Source: Ostreococcus mediterraneus | Taxonomy: Eukaryota > Chlorophyta > Mamiellophyceae > Mamiellales > Bathycoccaceae | Length of the DNA stretch: 64,000 nt | Assembly: GCA_012295225.1 (NCBI GenBank) | Contig: WMKK01000010.1 | Location: 434,001 to 498,000 of the forward strand | Direction: 5' to 3' | Part shown: positions 46,523-55,745 of the stretch, piece after piece | Layout: each line of letters opens with the position of its first letter | Position numbering within the stretch: the stretch's first letter is position 1 | The notes under the pieces: model-generated | The model's input: the letters and a program-made list of their open reading frames with translations, nothing else | Database searches by the model: none | Told to the model about the DNA's origin: nothing | Made by a program: the position numbers and the translations under genes

Positions 46523-47603
46523 CTATTCGAGCGCTTTTTCGGCGATTTCGCTCGCCGCGACGAATACGTCGAGCGCATCCTTGGTCTCGTCATCCCCAGC
46601 CCCAGCCTCGCGCACGCACGCGTACATCTCTCGCGCACTTTTCACGGCTTGCGTCAGGCTTTCCTTCAACTCGTCCGTGTCCTGAGGCGGGTACACGCCC
46701 GCACCAAGGTCCTCCACGCTTTGACGGAACCGGCCGCACGCCTCCACGCACGGCTCGAGCGCCTTTAAATCCGTCGTCTTCTCCTTCACCATGGGCACAA
46801 TCAGCGCCTTCAACAGCACTAAGCACGCCTTGGCAAATGTCCCGATACTCTTGCCGATCGCCAACTCACTCGCGTCAAAGTCGTCGTCGCAAAAACGTAA
46901 ATCATCTTCGTCCAGTCCAACGTCATCCGCGCCGCCGAGTTCCTCGAGCTCCTCGAGCTCCGAGCTCACATCCTTCACGAACGTCGCCATGCGCATGAGT
47001 TCGCGAGCCACCGCCGCTGAAGCACTTTTCGGCAACGCCTTGAACGCCTCAGTGCTCGCCCAAATCTCACCCACCGCGCGCTTGGTCGCCGCGGACCGAC
47101 CGTCCCCAGCCTCCGCGCTCGCTCTCGACATCGCGTTACACACCGCCTGCGTCATCCCGCGAGATGCCGCGCGCAATGCGTCGGCGAAACACGTGCCAAA
47201 CTTATTCATCTCTAACACGGCGGCGCACTCGAGGGTGAAAGCGACGTGAGCGTCGTGTAAGGCGGCGAGGAGCGAGCGAGCGCCCGCGTCGTCGACGTCT
47301 TCGCCGTCGTCTCTGAAAAACAAACCCACTGCGCGCGTCATCATGTCATCGTCAGTCTACGGTTCGCGACGTCAATTCGTCAGGGTTACGTTCATGCGTA
47401 CCTTTCGTGCCTTCGGTATCGATGCGCGCGCACGCGTCAATGCACCCTCGAGTGCTCGCTACGCCAGCCGTCGGCGGCTCCGCTCGAGCTCCATCGTCTT
47501 TATCGTCTTCTTTCACCGCCAGCGCAGCGTCGGAATACGCACGACACGCCGCGATTAGTTCTTCGCCGTACGCACTCAACGTCGTCGTCGTCGTCGTCGT
47601 CAT
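46523..47603 (-). CDS. CCNDBP1/GCIP-like protein (cyclin-D-binding family), two exons
   Basis: The model is complement(join(46523..47328,47402..47603)), 335 residues. Exon 1 starts with a threonine tract (MTTTTTTTLSAYGEELI). Exon 2 continues VGLFFRDDGED and holds mostly long helices, including FVKDVSSELEELEELG, an acidic LDEDDLRFCDDDFD stretch and SIGTFAKACLVLLKALIVP. This helix-acid-helix layout is like animal GCIP/CCNDBP1, a helical protein that binds cyclin D1. The 73-nt intron has donor GTACGC, branch ACTGAC (A at 47352) and acceptor GCGCAG, and its phase is exact. The family call is moderate. The spliced structure is stronger than the name. Confidence 0.65.
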
Positions 47604-47793
47604 GAAGGAACGAATAAATGAATGCAAAGATGAAGCGTACGCGACGAAGAGTGAGGCGCTCGCCCGAGCGACGATGAAACATCCGCGAGCCGAATGTCAT
47701 CCTTCCCCACGAGCAGCACCAACGCGAAAACACATAAAACAAAAAATCATCGCTTCCGTCATGTGCCGGTATAACAATACTACGGTGTCCTTA

Positions 47794-48363
47794 TCATTCG
47801 CTCGTCGATTCGCGTTCGCGTCTTCGTCGTTCGCGTCTATTCAAGCTCTCCCCGCCCTCTCCCGCCTCCGCCGCCGCAATCTGACTCGGCGTCAGCTTCG
47901 CCACCTTTGGCTTCCCCGCCGCCGCCGTAAACTTCCCTTTGTTCGCCGCAATCACGCGCTCTTGGCGTTCTTCTTCCTCTCGCGCTTTGTTTTCTTCGGC
48001 GCGGTCCAACGCCTCGCGAAACGCAATGTACCCCATGCCCCCGGTGCACACCACGAGCAACACCACAGCCACGGCGAACGCCGCAGCGACGACCGGATCG
48101 GGCGCGGCGTCGATGCCGACGTCAGAGATCCCTTCCGCGCGCGCCGGCGACGACATATATAGAGATGATGCCGACGCCATGGATGTTATCCACGTCGGGC
48201 GCATCGCCTTTTCGCGCGCATCCGTCGCCGTCGCCGCGTCATCGCGCGCGCGCGCCGCGCTCGCGCGAGGCGCGTGCACCGTGGCGCGTCGTCGCGTCGT
48301 CGCGCGGCGCGGCGCGCGCGGGACCGTCGACGCCGCGCGCATCATCAGCGTCAGCATCGCCAT
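47794..48363 (-). CDS. Plastid-targeted single-span membrane protein, unknown
   Basis: The 189-residue protein has an Arg/Ala/Thr-rich transit peptide (about 1-50) and then a hydrophobic patch ending in SSPARAEG, which resembles a thylakoid lumenal cleavage site. One transmembrane helix follows (VVAAAFAVAVVLLVVCTGGMGYIAF, read as two blocks), then a charged Glu/Arg coiled region and a Lys/Ala-rich tail ending RRERRRRERESTSE. No family is recognised. Topology suggests a thylakoid or envelope protein with the charged tail in the stroma. The start is only 36 bp from the divergent GNAT-like gene's first ATG, so one of those two starts is probably too early. Confidence 0.6.
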   Translation of the reverse strand: MAMLTLMMRAASTVPRAPRRATTRRRATVHAPRASAARARDDAATATDAREKAMRPTWITSMASASSLYMSSPARAEGISDVGIDAAPDPVVAAAFAVAVVLLVVCTGGMGYIAFREALDRAEENKAREEEERQERVIAANKGKFTAAAGKPKVAKLTPSQIAAAEAGEGGESLNRRERRRRERESTSE

Positions 48364-48399
48364 GGGCGCGTCAGTCTCTGCCGCGCTGCCGCGCCGCCG

Positions 48400-49650
48400 A
48401 TGCGTCGACCTCGGTCGGCGCCGGACGCGCGCGCGCGCGGCGATGCGAGCCGCGAACGCGCGCAGCGCATAGAGCGCGGTGCGGCGGCGATGCGGCGGCG
48501 ACGCGCGGTGCGGCGGCGGCGCGAATCGTCGACGACATCGACGTCGAAATTGTCGGCATCATCATCGCTTTCGCGACGACGACGACGACGCGCGCGACGC
48601 GGACGGTCGCGACGCGATGACGATGACGAGGATAACGACGCTGTGCGTTCGAACGCGCGCGCGGACGCACGAGCGGCGGCGCGAGCGCTCGAGACGTACT
48701 TTGCTGAAGTGGACGCCGAGACGCTCGTCGAAGAGCCGCATCGAGCCGTCGCGCGCGCGTTCAATGATGGCTTTCATGTGGCCACTGCGCGCGCGCTCGA
48801 GCCGCTGTTCGAGGCACCGGATGCGAGAGTGATGCGAGATATTGCGGCGCGTACGCCCTGTCGGTCGGATCCAATGGCGACGATACGGCGATTGGGACGG
48901 CGGTCGGTGTGCGGCGAGGCGTCGACGGGCGGGACGCCGAGGAGAACGACGACGGTTGGTGTCGGGCGTCGGCGCGTTTCGGATGCGGCGCATCGCGCGC
49001 GATGGAGGAATGATGGCGTGGCGTTGTTGTTTGATGATGATGTGGGCGTTGAGGGCGAGGCCCCGCCGATGGGTGGCGACGCGCTCGACGAAGACGCCGA
49101 AATTGAAGCCGACGGCGGCGTGTACGGCATGTTGCTTCGCGCCGCGCGAGACGACCGCGAACGCGTCGAGCTTCCTTCGGCGTACGCGTTGGAAGAAGTG
49201 CGTGCGTCGTCGTTTCCGGAACATCCTTGCGCGCGAGACCTCGCGAGGCTTTCTGAAGCGTTTTCGCGAGAAGACAGCCGCGTCGGCGCCGTCGCAAACG
49301 CATCGGCGTTGGGCCGAGGTGTCGCGCATGTTTTGCGCGACGAGCGCAGCGAGGCGGTCGGCTACACGTTGACGTACGAGAACACTGCGCCGGCGTGGGA
49401 ACGCGCGCGTGCGGTAACGCTCCCTCCTCGATTGGCACACGTATACATTCGTCCCGAATGGCGTTCGCGAGGATTGGGCACGGCGTTGACCAAGTGGTGG
49501 ATGTCGCGCTTCGCGCTCACATGCGCCTACTTCGCCGTGGATGCTCCGAACACAAGTATGCATAGAACGCTCAGCAAGCTCGAGTGTGCGTTGGCGACGA
49601 CGCGATCGGGACATGAGGCGTCGAGCGTGCACTACGTGTCGACGCGGTGA
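48400..49650 (+). CDS. GNAT-like acetyltransferase-fold protein
   Basis: From ATG 48400 the protein has 416 residues (Met at 48490 is another candidate). The first 60 are Arg-rich and may be an organellar leader or simply untranslated. The C-terminal 120 residues look like a GNAT fold: AVGYTLTYENTAPAW, the strand LAHVYIRPEWRSRGLGTALTKWW containing the acetyl-CoA pyrophosphate-binding R-x-x-G-x-G/A pattern (RSRGLGTA), and a final YFAVDAPNTSMHRTLSKL helix-strand. The N-terminal half is acidic and not recognised. The substrate is unknown. Confidence 0.6.
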   Translation: MRRPRSAPDARARGDASRERAQRIERGAAAMRRRRAVRRRRESSTTSTSKLSASSSLSRRRRRRARRGRSRRDDDDEDNDAVRSNARADARAAARALETYFAEVDAETLVEEPHRAVARAFNDGFHVATARALEPLFEAPDARVMRDIAARTPCRSDPMATIRRLGRRSVCGEASTGGTPRRTTTVGVGRRRVSDAAHRARWRNDGVALLFDDDVGVEGEAPPMGGDALDEDAEIEADGGVYGMLLRAARDDRERVELPSAYALEEVRASSFPEHPCARDLARLSEAFSREDSRVGAVANASALGRGVAHVLRDERSEAVGYTLTYENTAPAWERARAVTLPPRLAHVYIRPEWRSRGLGTALTKWWMSRFALTCAYFAVDAPNTSMHRTLSKLECALATTRSGHEASSVHYVSTR

Positions 49651-49813
49651 ATAACCGCCAAAGAACGATGACGATGGACATCTCACCGTGCCGAGATGCG
49701 CGGCGATGTATCCGCGTCGTGTTTTGCACAATGTACAATACTCGTGTACGCAAATTGTAGATTAACTCTAGGGACAATTTTATGTCGATTTCTTTTGTGA
49801 CGTTACACTTGAG

Positions 49814-51091
49814 CTAGGATTCGGCGAGGCGCCCACGAGCGACCACGTCGGTGATGTACTTCCCCGTGCGGCGTGACGCCTCGACGTCGCATCCACCTAC
49901 GAGTTTCGCGCGAACTTTTGCCGGTATTTTCATCGATGCTTCAACATCAGCTTTGGTGGCTTCTCGGCCGAGAAGCTTTTCCATGTGTTTTCGGCGAATG
50001 CCGTTTTCGAGCACGTCTCGCGTCTCGACGCCGCTTTCAATGTTATCCCATTCTATGCGTTCACGAACGTCGTCAAACATGAACTGCAAGACGTGTTGCG
50101 TGACATCTAATTCTTGACGCGTGCGTTCTATCACGCCATCGATCTCATCGACGTTGCAACCTTCGATGTCATCCAAATAGACGCCGCATTCGCGAACGCT
50201 GACGCGTTCGCCAGTGTGCGCATTCGTAATCACGCACGTTTCGTACAACTGACGAATAGTGTCGCCGCACACCACGCGCGGCATTTGCACCGCATCGCAA
50301 TCACTCGCGAGCCCATCGCGCACGCCGCGTAATATTTCCAATTTCGCTGCGAGCGCCGCCGCGAACCTGTCCCGCTCCGCCATCTTCTCCCCCATCGGCG
50401 CCGCCTCCGATCGCGTCGGCACGTACGCACCGAAATCATCCTTCAATTTTGCCAGCGCGCGTTCTTGCCGTTCTTTCCCACGCCAATCGTACTCGCGTAC
50501 GCGCGCGCCGGCGACGTAGCCCTCGTCATCTTTCGACAACTCACGCGGCAGCCAGACGTCTGGATTCTTCCCCACGCTCGCCGCGCGCGCCCACATCGCC
50601 CTCGCCCCATCCTCCGCGATCTCCCCCAGCGCCGCCGCGAGCACCTCCATCGCCGGATGCGTCGCATCGATCGTCACCGCGCCATCCATCACCGCGTACG
50701 TGTCGCTCTCGGCGTCGTAGCGCCCGAAACGCAACTGCACGCACACGCCTCGCGCGCGCAAGCTCCCGCACTGTCTCTGAACGATTTCATCCGCGTGCGC
50801 GCGCGCCGGAAGCGCTGGCGCGAGCGGCGCGGCGCGGAATTCGACGTCGTTGACGCGCACGGCGATGACGTCGTGCGCGGTGCGCGAGATGCGCGCGCAG
50901 GCGTTGGAGGTCAACGTGAGCCAGGTGCGGTGGCCAATGTCACTCGAACCGTCGGCGCGAACGACGCGCGCGGGTTTGCGCGCGTCGGGGGCGAGCGCGA
51001 TGACGCGCGCGGGCGTCGGAGACGATGACGGCGACGGCGACAGCGCGGTGGACGATGTGAACGTGACGGTGACGACGACGTCGGGGAGCAT
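49814..51091 (-). CDS. Conserved-looking protein of unknown function
   Basis: The 425-residue protein has a well-formed open frame with balanced composition, so I treat it as real. It begins MLPDVVVTVTFTSSTALSPS and has a strand-rich N-terminal half (residues 1-150; VIALAPDARKP, VCVQLRFGRYDAESDTYAV). The C-terminal half is helical and charged (GKERQERALAKLKDDFGAY; EILRGVRDGL; LDVTQHVLQFMFDDVRERI). No motif, helix span or targeting peptide is recognised. The gene lies head-to-tail after the DPH6 gene on the same strand, with a spacer under 80 bp, which could mean a shared transcript but no evidence shows it. Confidence 0.6.
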   Translation of the reverse strand: MLPDVVVTVTFTSSTALSPSPSSSPTPARVIALAPDARKPARVVRADGSSDIGHRTWLTLTSNACARISRTAHDVIAVRVNDVEFRAAPLAPALPARAHADEIVQRQCGSLRARGVCVQLRFGRYDAESDTYAVMDGAVTIDATHPAMEVLAAALGEIAEDGARAMWARAASVGKNPDVWLPRELSKDDEGYVAGARVREYDWRGKERQERALAKLKDDFGAYVPTRSEAAPMGEKMAERDRFAAALAAKLEILRGVRDGLASDCDAVQMPRVVCGDTIRQLYETCVITNAHTGERVSVRECGVYLDDIEGCNVDEIDGVIERTRQELDVTQHVLQFMFDDVRERIEWDNIESGVETRDVLENGIRRKHMEKLLGREATKADVEASMKIPAKVRAKLVGGCDVEASRRTGKYITDVVARGRLAES

Positions 51092-51169
51092 GGCGAGGAG
51101 TGCGGGTGTGGTTTTGTGTGTGTGCGTTTTTTTCTGGCGTTTTTTTGGTGTCTTTGACTGAAACGTAAG

Positions 51170-53317
51170 TTACACACGCTGAGCGACTGCGTAGGCTTCG
51201 AGGACGACGTCGGCGGTGACATCGGCATCGATGCCACACGCGTGGACGGGGATGGAATCGATGAGGAACGGGGCGTCGATTCCGGCGGACTCGCGCGCAG
51301 CGCTGAGCAGGGCGTTGAATAACTTTTCGGGGGCTCTGGCCGAGGTCTTCGCGACACGGTACATGCGACAATGCGCGAGGTCACGCACGGTCAATCCGGC
51401 TTCGTCGAGGCGATGAATGACATTTTCAAACATCTCAACGATGCCACCGTCGTCGGGAGTGCGCGTGGCGACGACGCATCGCATGAATTTTGAAGCGCGA
51501 TACACGCTCGCCGATTCCGTAGAGTCTGAACTTTGACGTTCTCCGCCGCGTGTACGCGAAAACACGTTACATGCGTCGTCGTCGTCGTCGTCGTCGTCGT
51601 CGGTGTCACCACCTGGACCGTTTCCGTCGATCATGACGGGCAAAATTTCGCACGACGCGCGCTTCGGTAAATCTCCAGCGCGGATATACACCCTCAACGG
51701 TTTCCAGGAAAACGCTCGCACGCTCGAGGAAAAGAGCGCATCGAGAGCGTCTCTCGCGACGATAAGCGCATTCGTCTTCTCCTCGATATCCTTTACGTTT
51801 GAGTACACCGTGACTGAAATCGCGCGCGCATCAAGTGGCGCACCAGCGATGAGCGATACAGATACGGCGTGATGCGCCGCTCGCAAGCTCTGCGCTTCAA
51901 TTCCAGCCGCGAGCTCGAGCGTCGACGGCTCCATCCCAATCTGCCCGGCGACGTAGGTCAATCCTCCGACACTCACAGCTTGACCGTATGGTCCAATGCA
52001 TGCTGGCGCCCACGACGAAATCGATTGCACGTGCAAAGAACGACGGGGAGCGTCGCTCGTGTCGACGACGCAATCGACGTAGACTCTCGTCCCAGATGGC
52101 GCCGACGTCACGCACGCTCGAGCGCTCGGCTCGCTCGAAGGCATGTACTTGGCATACACGGCGTTCACCTTAGCAAATTGCGACATGTCGTCTAACGCTA
52201 CCGATGTCATCGCGATGCGGTTCCATGCGTCGCGCGACGATGCGCCGAATTCGCTTTCAAGCGCCGACCCCATGCGTTGGAAAATCGCTTCGGCGCACGT
52301 CGCGTGGTCAACCGTCGACGTCACCGCGCTAAAGCTCATGCTATACATACGCGCCGAGGTGTTGATGGCGAACTTGAATGTTACCAAAACATCTAAATCG
52401 TCCACGCGCACGACGCTCGCTGAGCCGGAATTGTCTGACTCAATTTCAGTAAACGTAAACGTCGGTCGAGCCGTCGCCGCTTCATCCACGCTCACGTCGC
52501 TCTCGTCGCCATCCTCCACCCAAATCACGCGCCCAGGGGCGACATCTTCCGCACCCGGTTTCAATACCACGTCGAATTCATCGACGACCAAGTGACCGCT
52601 CGGCGCGAACGCGTCGCTTGACGTCTTTTCCACGCGCGTCTTCGTCAACGCCAGCCGCCCTCGCGCGTACAAAGGACAATCCACCACGAGCGTCTCAAAC
52701 TCCCCACCTTCACCAGCGCAGTGCGAGCCGTATAACTCCTCAACGCGAATCAGCGTCTCCGAAACGTCCGCGATCGACTTCCCGAGGTGCGCTTCTGGCG
52801 ACAGTCCCATCGCCGCGACTTTGACCAAACGCGCGTCGATACCGCTACTCACGACGCGTTCCAGCACCTCACGTTGCGGCATTCGCCACAACGGCGCTAG
52901 TGACGTCAATCCCAATTCCGCACACACGTGCTCGACTCGTAAGCGTTGATAATCGCTCAAAATTGCGCCCGAACACACCGCGTTGAGCCGCGGCTCGCGG
53001 CGTCGCGCCGCTCGCAACAACGCGCGTAAATCCTCCACCTCATCCGCGTCGTTCGCCTCATACGCCATCGACGTCGACACCGACGACCCACGAAGTCGTC
53101 TGCGGTAGACATTCTTCCCCGTCAGCGCCCCGAGCGCGTCCACGCATCGATGTCCGACGGTTTGAAAGCAATGCGAATCGAGCTCATCGACTGCATCCGC
53201 GCTCGGACACACGTTCGCATAGCACACCACCTCGGCATCCGCGCGCGATTGCGTGAGCATCGCCGCCAGCGTGCCATCCTTGCCCCCAGACGTGAGCGCG
53301 CACGCGTAATACACCAT
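51170..53317 (-). CDS. DPH6: Diphthine-ammonia ligase (DPH6) with two C-terminal Rid/YjgF domains
   Basis: DPH6 does the last step of diphthamide synthesis on EF2, adding the amide with ATP and ammonium. The 715-residue protein begins with the N-type PP-loop ALTSGGKDG at residues 7-15. Next come the domain's conserved HCFQTVGHRCVDA and GAILSDYQRLRVEHVC, and GEGGEFETLVVDCP near residue 225. Two Rid-like domains follow (about 390-490 and 560-715), the first with SWAPACIGPYGQAVSVGGLTY and GQIGMEP. Yeast Dph6 has the same fusion and a similar length. A run of nine Asp residues coded by a GAC repeat (near 51573-51601) separates the Rid copies. The protein is cytosolic with no leader. Confidence 0.93.
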   Translation of the reverse strand: MVYYACALTSGGKDGTLAAMLTQSRADAEVVCYANVCPSADAVDELDSHCFQTVGHRCVDALGALTGKNVYRRRLRGSSVSTSMAYEANDADEVEDLRALLRAARRREPRLNAVCSGAILSDYQRLRVEHVCAELGLTSLAPLWRMPQREVLERVVSSGIDARLVKVAAMGLSPEAHLGKSIADVSETLIRVEELYGSHCAGEGGEFETLVVDCPLYARGRLALTKTRVEKTSSDAFAPSGHLVVDEFDVVLKPGAEDVAPGRVIWVEDGDESDVSVDEAATARPTFTFTEIESDNSGSASVVRVDDLDVLVTFKFAINTSARMYSMSFSAVTSTVDHATCAEAIFQRMGSALESEFGASSRDAWNRIAMTSVALDDMSQFAKVNAVYAKYMPSSEPSARACVTSAPSGTRVYVDCVVDTSDAPRRSLHVQSISSWAPACIGPYGQAVSVGGLTYVAGQIGMEPSTLELAAGIEAQSLRAAHHAVSVSLIAGAPLDARAISVTVYSNVKDIEEKTNALIVARDALDALFSSSVRAFSWKPLRVYIRAGDLPKRASCEILPVMIDGNGPGGDTDDDDDDDDDACNVFSRTRGGERQSSDSTESASVYRASKFMRCVVATRTPDDGGIVEMFENVIHRLDEAGLTVRDLAHCRMYRVAKTSARAPEKLFNALLSAARESAGIDAPFLIDSIPVHACGIDADVTADVVLEAYAVAQRV

Positions 53318-53439
53318 CGCGCGGCGCGGTGCGAAGCGATGTGACGATGGATGACGTGTGCACTTTATCTCTTCGCGTCACTCTCTCGCGCGCGCACGTC
53401 GACGACCACGCCGCGGACGCACGCACGACGACGACTGGG

Positions 53440-55482
53440 ATGATGCATGCGAGCGCTTCGATGATTGCGGCGCCGTCGGCGACGGCGAATGCGTCGACGA
53501 CGACGACAAAGGCGACGAAGATGACGACGATAAAGTGCGCATCGAAACACGAGCACGAACACCGCCGCTGTCGCGCGCGCGTCGTCGCGCACGCGTCGCG
53601 CGCGGACGGCGAGGAGTCGGCGTCGAATGACGCGCGCGCGGTGACGCGCCGCGTGACGCTGGGACTCGCGGCGAGCGTGGCGGCGATGATGGGTTCGTCC
53701 GCGCGCGCGGCTGAGGACGAGGTCGTCGCGGCCGCGGCGTCGGATGACGCCGTCGCCGAGGCTGTCGTCGCCGCGCCCGTCGAGCCAGTGGTTCCGCAAG
53801 GGACGTCTGATGCGTTGTCGGCGTATGATCAAATGACGCGCACTGGGGGGAACTCGTCCACGGCGAAGGCGCTCGTGGCGAAGGGGTCGGGTTCGAGCTC
53901 GCGGGTTAGCGCGACAAAGAAATCTTCCGATGACGAAGGCTCTGGACCACCGTTCGCGGCTATTCCGGTCGTTCTCGGTCTCGGTGGATTCGCTGCGTTC
54001 AAGGCGTTGAGCGGTGGTGGATCGAACGAGGATGACGACGACGACGTCGTGACCGCGGCGACGCAGGTGATGAAGAAGCCGACGCCTCCGGCGCCCAAGG
54101 TTGAAATGCCGAAGATCGAACCGCCCAAGGTTGAAATGCCCAAGTTTGAAATGCCTAAGATCGGTGAAAAGAAGCCGTTGCCGCCGGATGCGGTGCGACC
54201 GAATTTCCCGAGCCGCGCGGATGCGAGCTGGAACCAACCCGAAGAGGAGGACGACGAAGAGGAATCTGAGGAAGAAGTTGCCAAGGCAGAAGCTAAGGAA
54301 GCCGCGAAGGCAGAAGCCAAGGAAAAGGCTGATGATTTCGCAGCGGCGATGAAGGAAAAGGCGGCGCAAGCCGCGGCGTTGGCTGCCGAAAAAGCAAAGT
54401 TCGCCGCGGCGCAGCTTGAAGAAAAGCGCGCGGCGCAAGCCGCGGCGCAAGCCGAACGCGATCGCAGCTCCGAAGAGCGTGATGCGGCGGAACGCAAGAA
54501 GAGAGAAAAGCAGCTCATTGAAGAAGAGCGTGAGCGCATTAAGGCTGAAAAGGCGGCTCGTGCCGAAGAGCAACGTATTGAACGCGAAGCCGCACGCGAG
54601 CGCCGCGAACAAGAAAAGGCTGAACTCGCCGAAGAGCGCGCCCGAGAGAAGGAGGCTCGTGCTGCGCAGCGTGCGGCTGAGAAGGAAGCCAAGGCTGTTT
54701 CGCGGTCCGTCATCAAGAAGGCTGACGAACCTGCGGCTGCAGCGCCATCTTTTACTGGTTTCTTCTCTAAGAGTGTCGACACCGATGATGAACCCGTCGT
54801 CGCTCGCACGCAAATGATCAAGGCTCCGGTCGTGGCTCGTACTCAATTCATGAGCAAGCCCGAACCCACGGAGACGAAGAAAATCGCAAAACCCGCTGTG
54901 GCACGCGCGTCGTCGGGTGAAGCGACTCTTCCGCCAAACTTCCCCACGGTCGCTGACTTGCAAGGTTTGGGTCCTGACGAAAAGCTCGCGTTGGCTGACG
55001 AGGCCGAAGCGTTCGCCGAACGTTTGGTTCGCAAGGCTGAAGCAGCTGAGAAGTTTGCCACCGGCCCGATTGTTGGTTTGTTGTTCTTCTTGAAGTCGGG
55101 TGCGGAAAAGCAAGCCGTTCGCGCGCGCGAAACCGCGGATCTTGCCGAAGCTGAAGCGAGCAGAGTTCGTTCGGCCGCTACCAGCGGCAGTAATGGCGCA
55201 TTGATCGGTGGTATCGCGGCTCTCGTCGTCGTTGGAGGTGCGGCGGCCGTCGTATTGGGTAACGGCGTATCTCTTCCGTCTTTCGAAGGCGGCGCATCGA
55301 CTTCATCTTCAACGGTGAAGATTACCAAGGCGAACCCGCGCGCCAAGGCGACGTCGCCGATGTTCCAGGGCTCTTCTCAAAAGGCCCCGGCTCTTCGCGA
55401 TGTTGAAGCCATGCAAGCCATGGAGAAGGTTGCGAACGGTGAGATGGATGCGAGCTCGTTGTACGACGCAATGCGCCGATAA
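53440..55482 (+). CDS. Plastid coiled-coil protein with Tat-like signal and two membrane spans; unknown
   Basis: From ATG 53440 the protein has 680 residues. A transit-like leader of about 50 residues is followed by ARAVTRRVTLGLAASVAAMM and a cleavage-like SARAAED. That is a twin-arginine thylakoid-signal pattern. Next is a Gly-rich hydrophobic helix (AAIPVVLGLGGFAAF), a repeat of KVEMPKIEPP/KVEMPKFEMP units, and about 180 residues of Ala/Glu/Lys/Arg-rich coiled coil (AEAKEAAKAEAKEKA). A second hydrophobic helix (ALIGGIAALVVVGGAAAVVL) lies near the C-terminus. No known domain. The start is uncertain (53347 or 53440). It is likely a thylakoid-associated structural protein. Confidence 0.7.
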   Translation: MMHASASMIAAPSATANASTTTTKATKMTTIKCASKHEHEHRRCRARVVAHASRADGEESASNDARAVTRRVTLGLAASVAAMMGSSARAAEDEVVAAAASDDAVAEAVVAAPVEPVVPQGTSDALSAYDQMTRTGGNSSTAKALVAKGSGSSSRVSATKKSSDDEGSGPPFAAIPVVLGLGGFAAFKALSGGGSNEDDDDDVVTAATQVMKKPTPPAPKVEMPKIEPPKVEMPKFEMPKIGEKKPLPPDAVRPNFPSRADASWNQPEEEDDEEESEEEVAKAEAKEAAKAEAKEKADDFAAAMKEKAAQAAALAAEKAKFAAAQLEEKRAAQAAAQAERDRSSEERDAAERKKREKQLIEEERERIKAEKAARAEEQRIEREAARERREQEKAELAEERAREKEARAAQRAAEKEAKAVSRSVIKKADEPAAAAPSFTGFFSKSVDTDDEPVVARTQMIKAPVVARTQFMSKPEPTETKKIAKPAVARASSGEATLPPNFPTVADLQGLGPDEKLALADEAEAFAERLVRKAEAAEKFATGPIVGLLFFLKSGAEKQAVRARETADLAEAEASRVRSAATSGSNGALIGGIAALVVVGGAAAVVLGNGVSLPSFEGGASTSSSTVKITKANPRAKATSPMFQGSSQKAPALRDVEAMQAMEKVANGEMDASSLYDAMRR

Positions 55483-55745
55483 TCAGCGTACGTTGAAACG
55501 TGCGCAAAGATGAAAGAACGTGCGTCGGCGAACATTCAGCCATGCTCAAACACGAACACTACTGGTACCGGTTCTCTCGCTTGATTTTTTCTAAACATTT
55601 ATTACAACGCTCTATTTTGCTGCAGAATTTGTAATTGAAGGCGAGACGTGTCTAAATCAATCTCCTTCTACAGAGCGCACGCGAATAATTGTGCTATTTC
55701 GCGCGTGAGCACAGGTGTACATGGGATGTGTGTGGTATTAAGGCG
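55483..55745. other. Convergent intergenic region, 263 bp
   Basis: AT-richer spacer with the 3' ends of both flanking genes and no recognised element. Confidence 0.45.

Noticed and set aside
53365-55113. Antisense open frame of 582 codons under the Tat-signal coiled-coil gene
   Set aside because: Composition is Phe/Leu/Arg-rich and mirrors the Ala/Glu/Lys codons of the sense strand. No domain seen.
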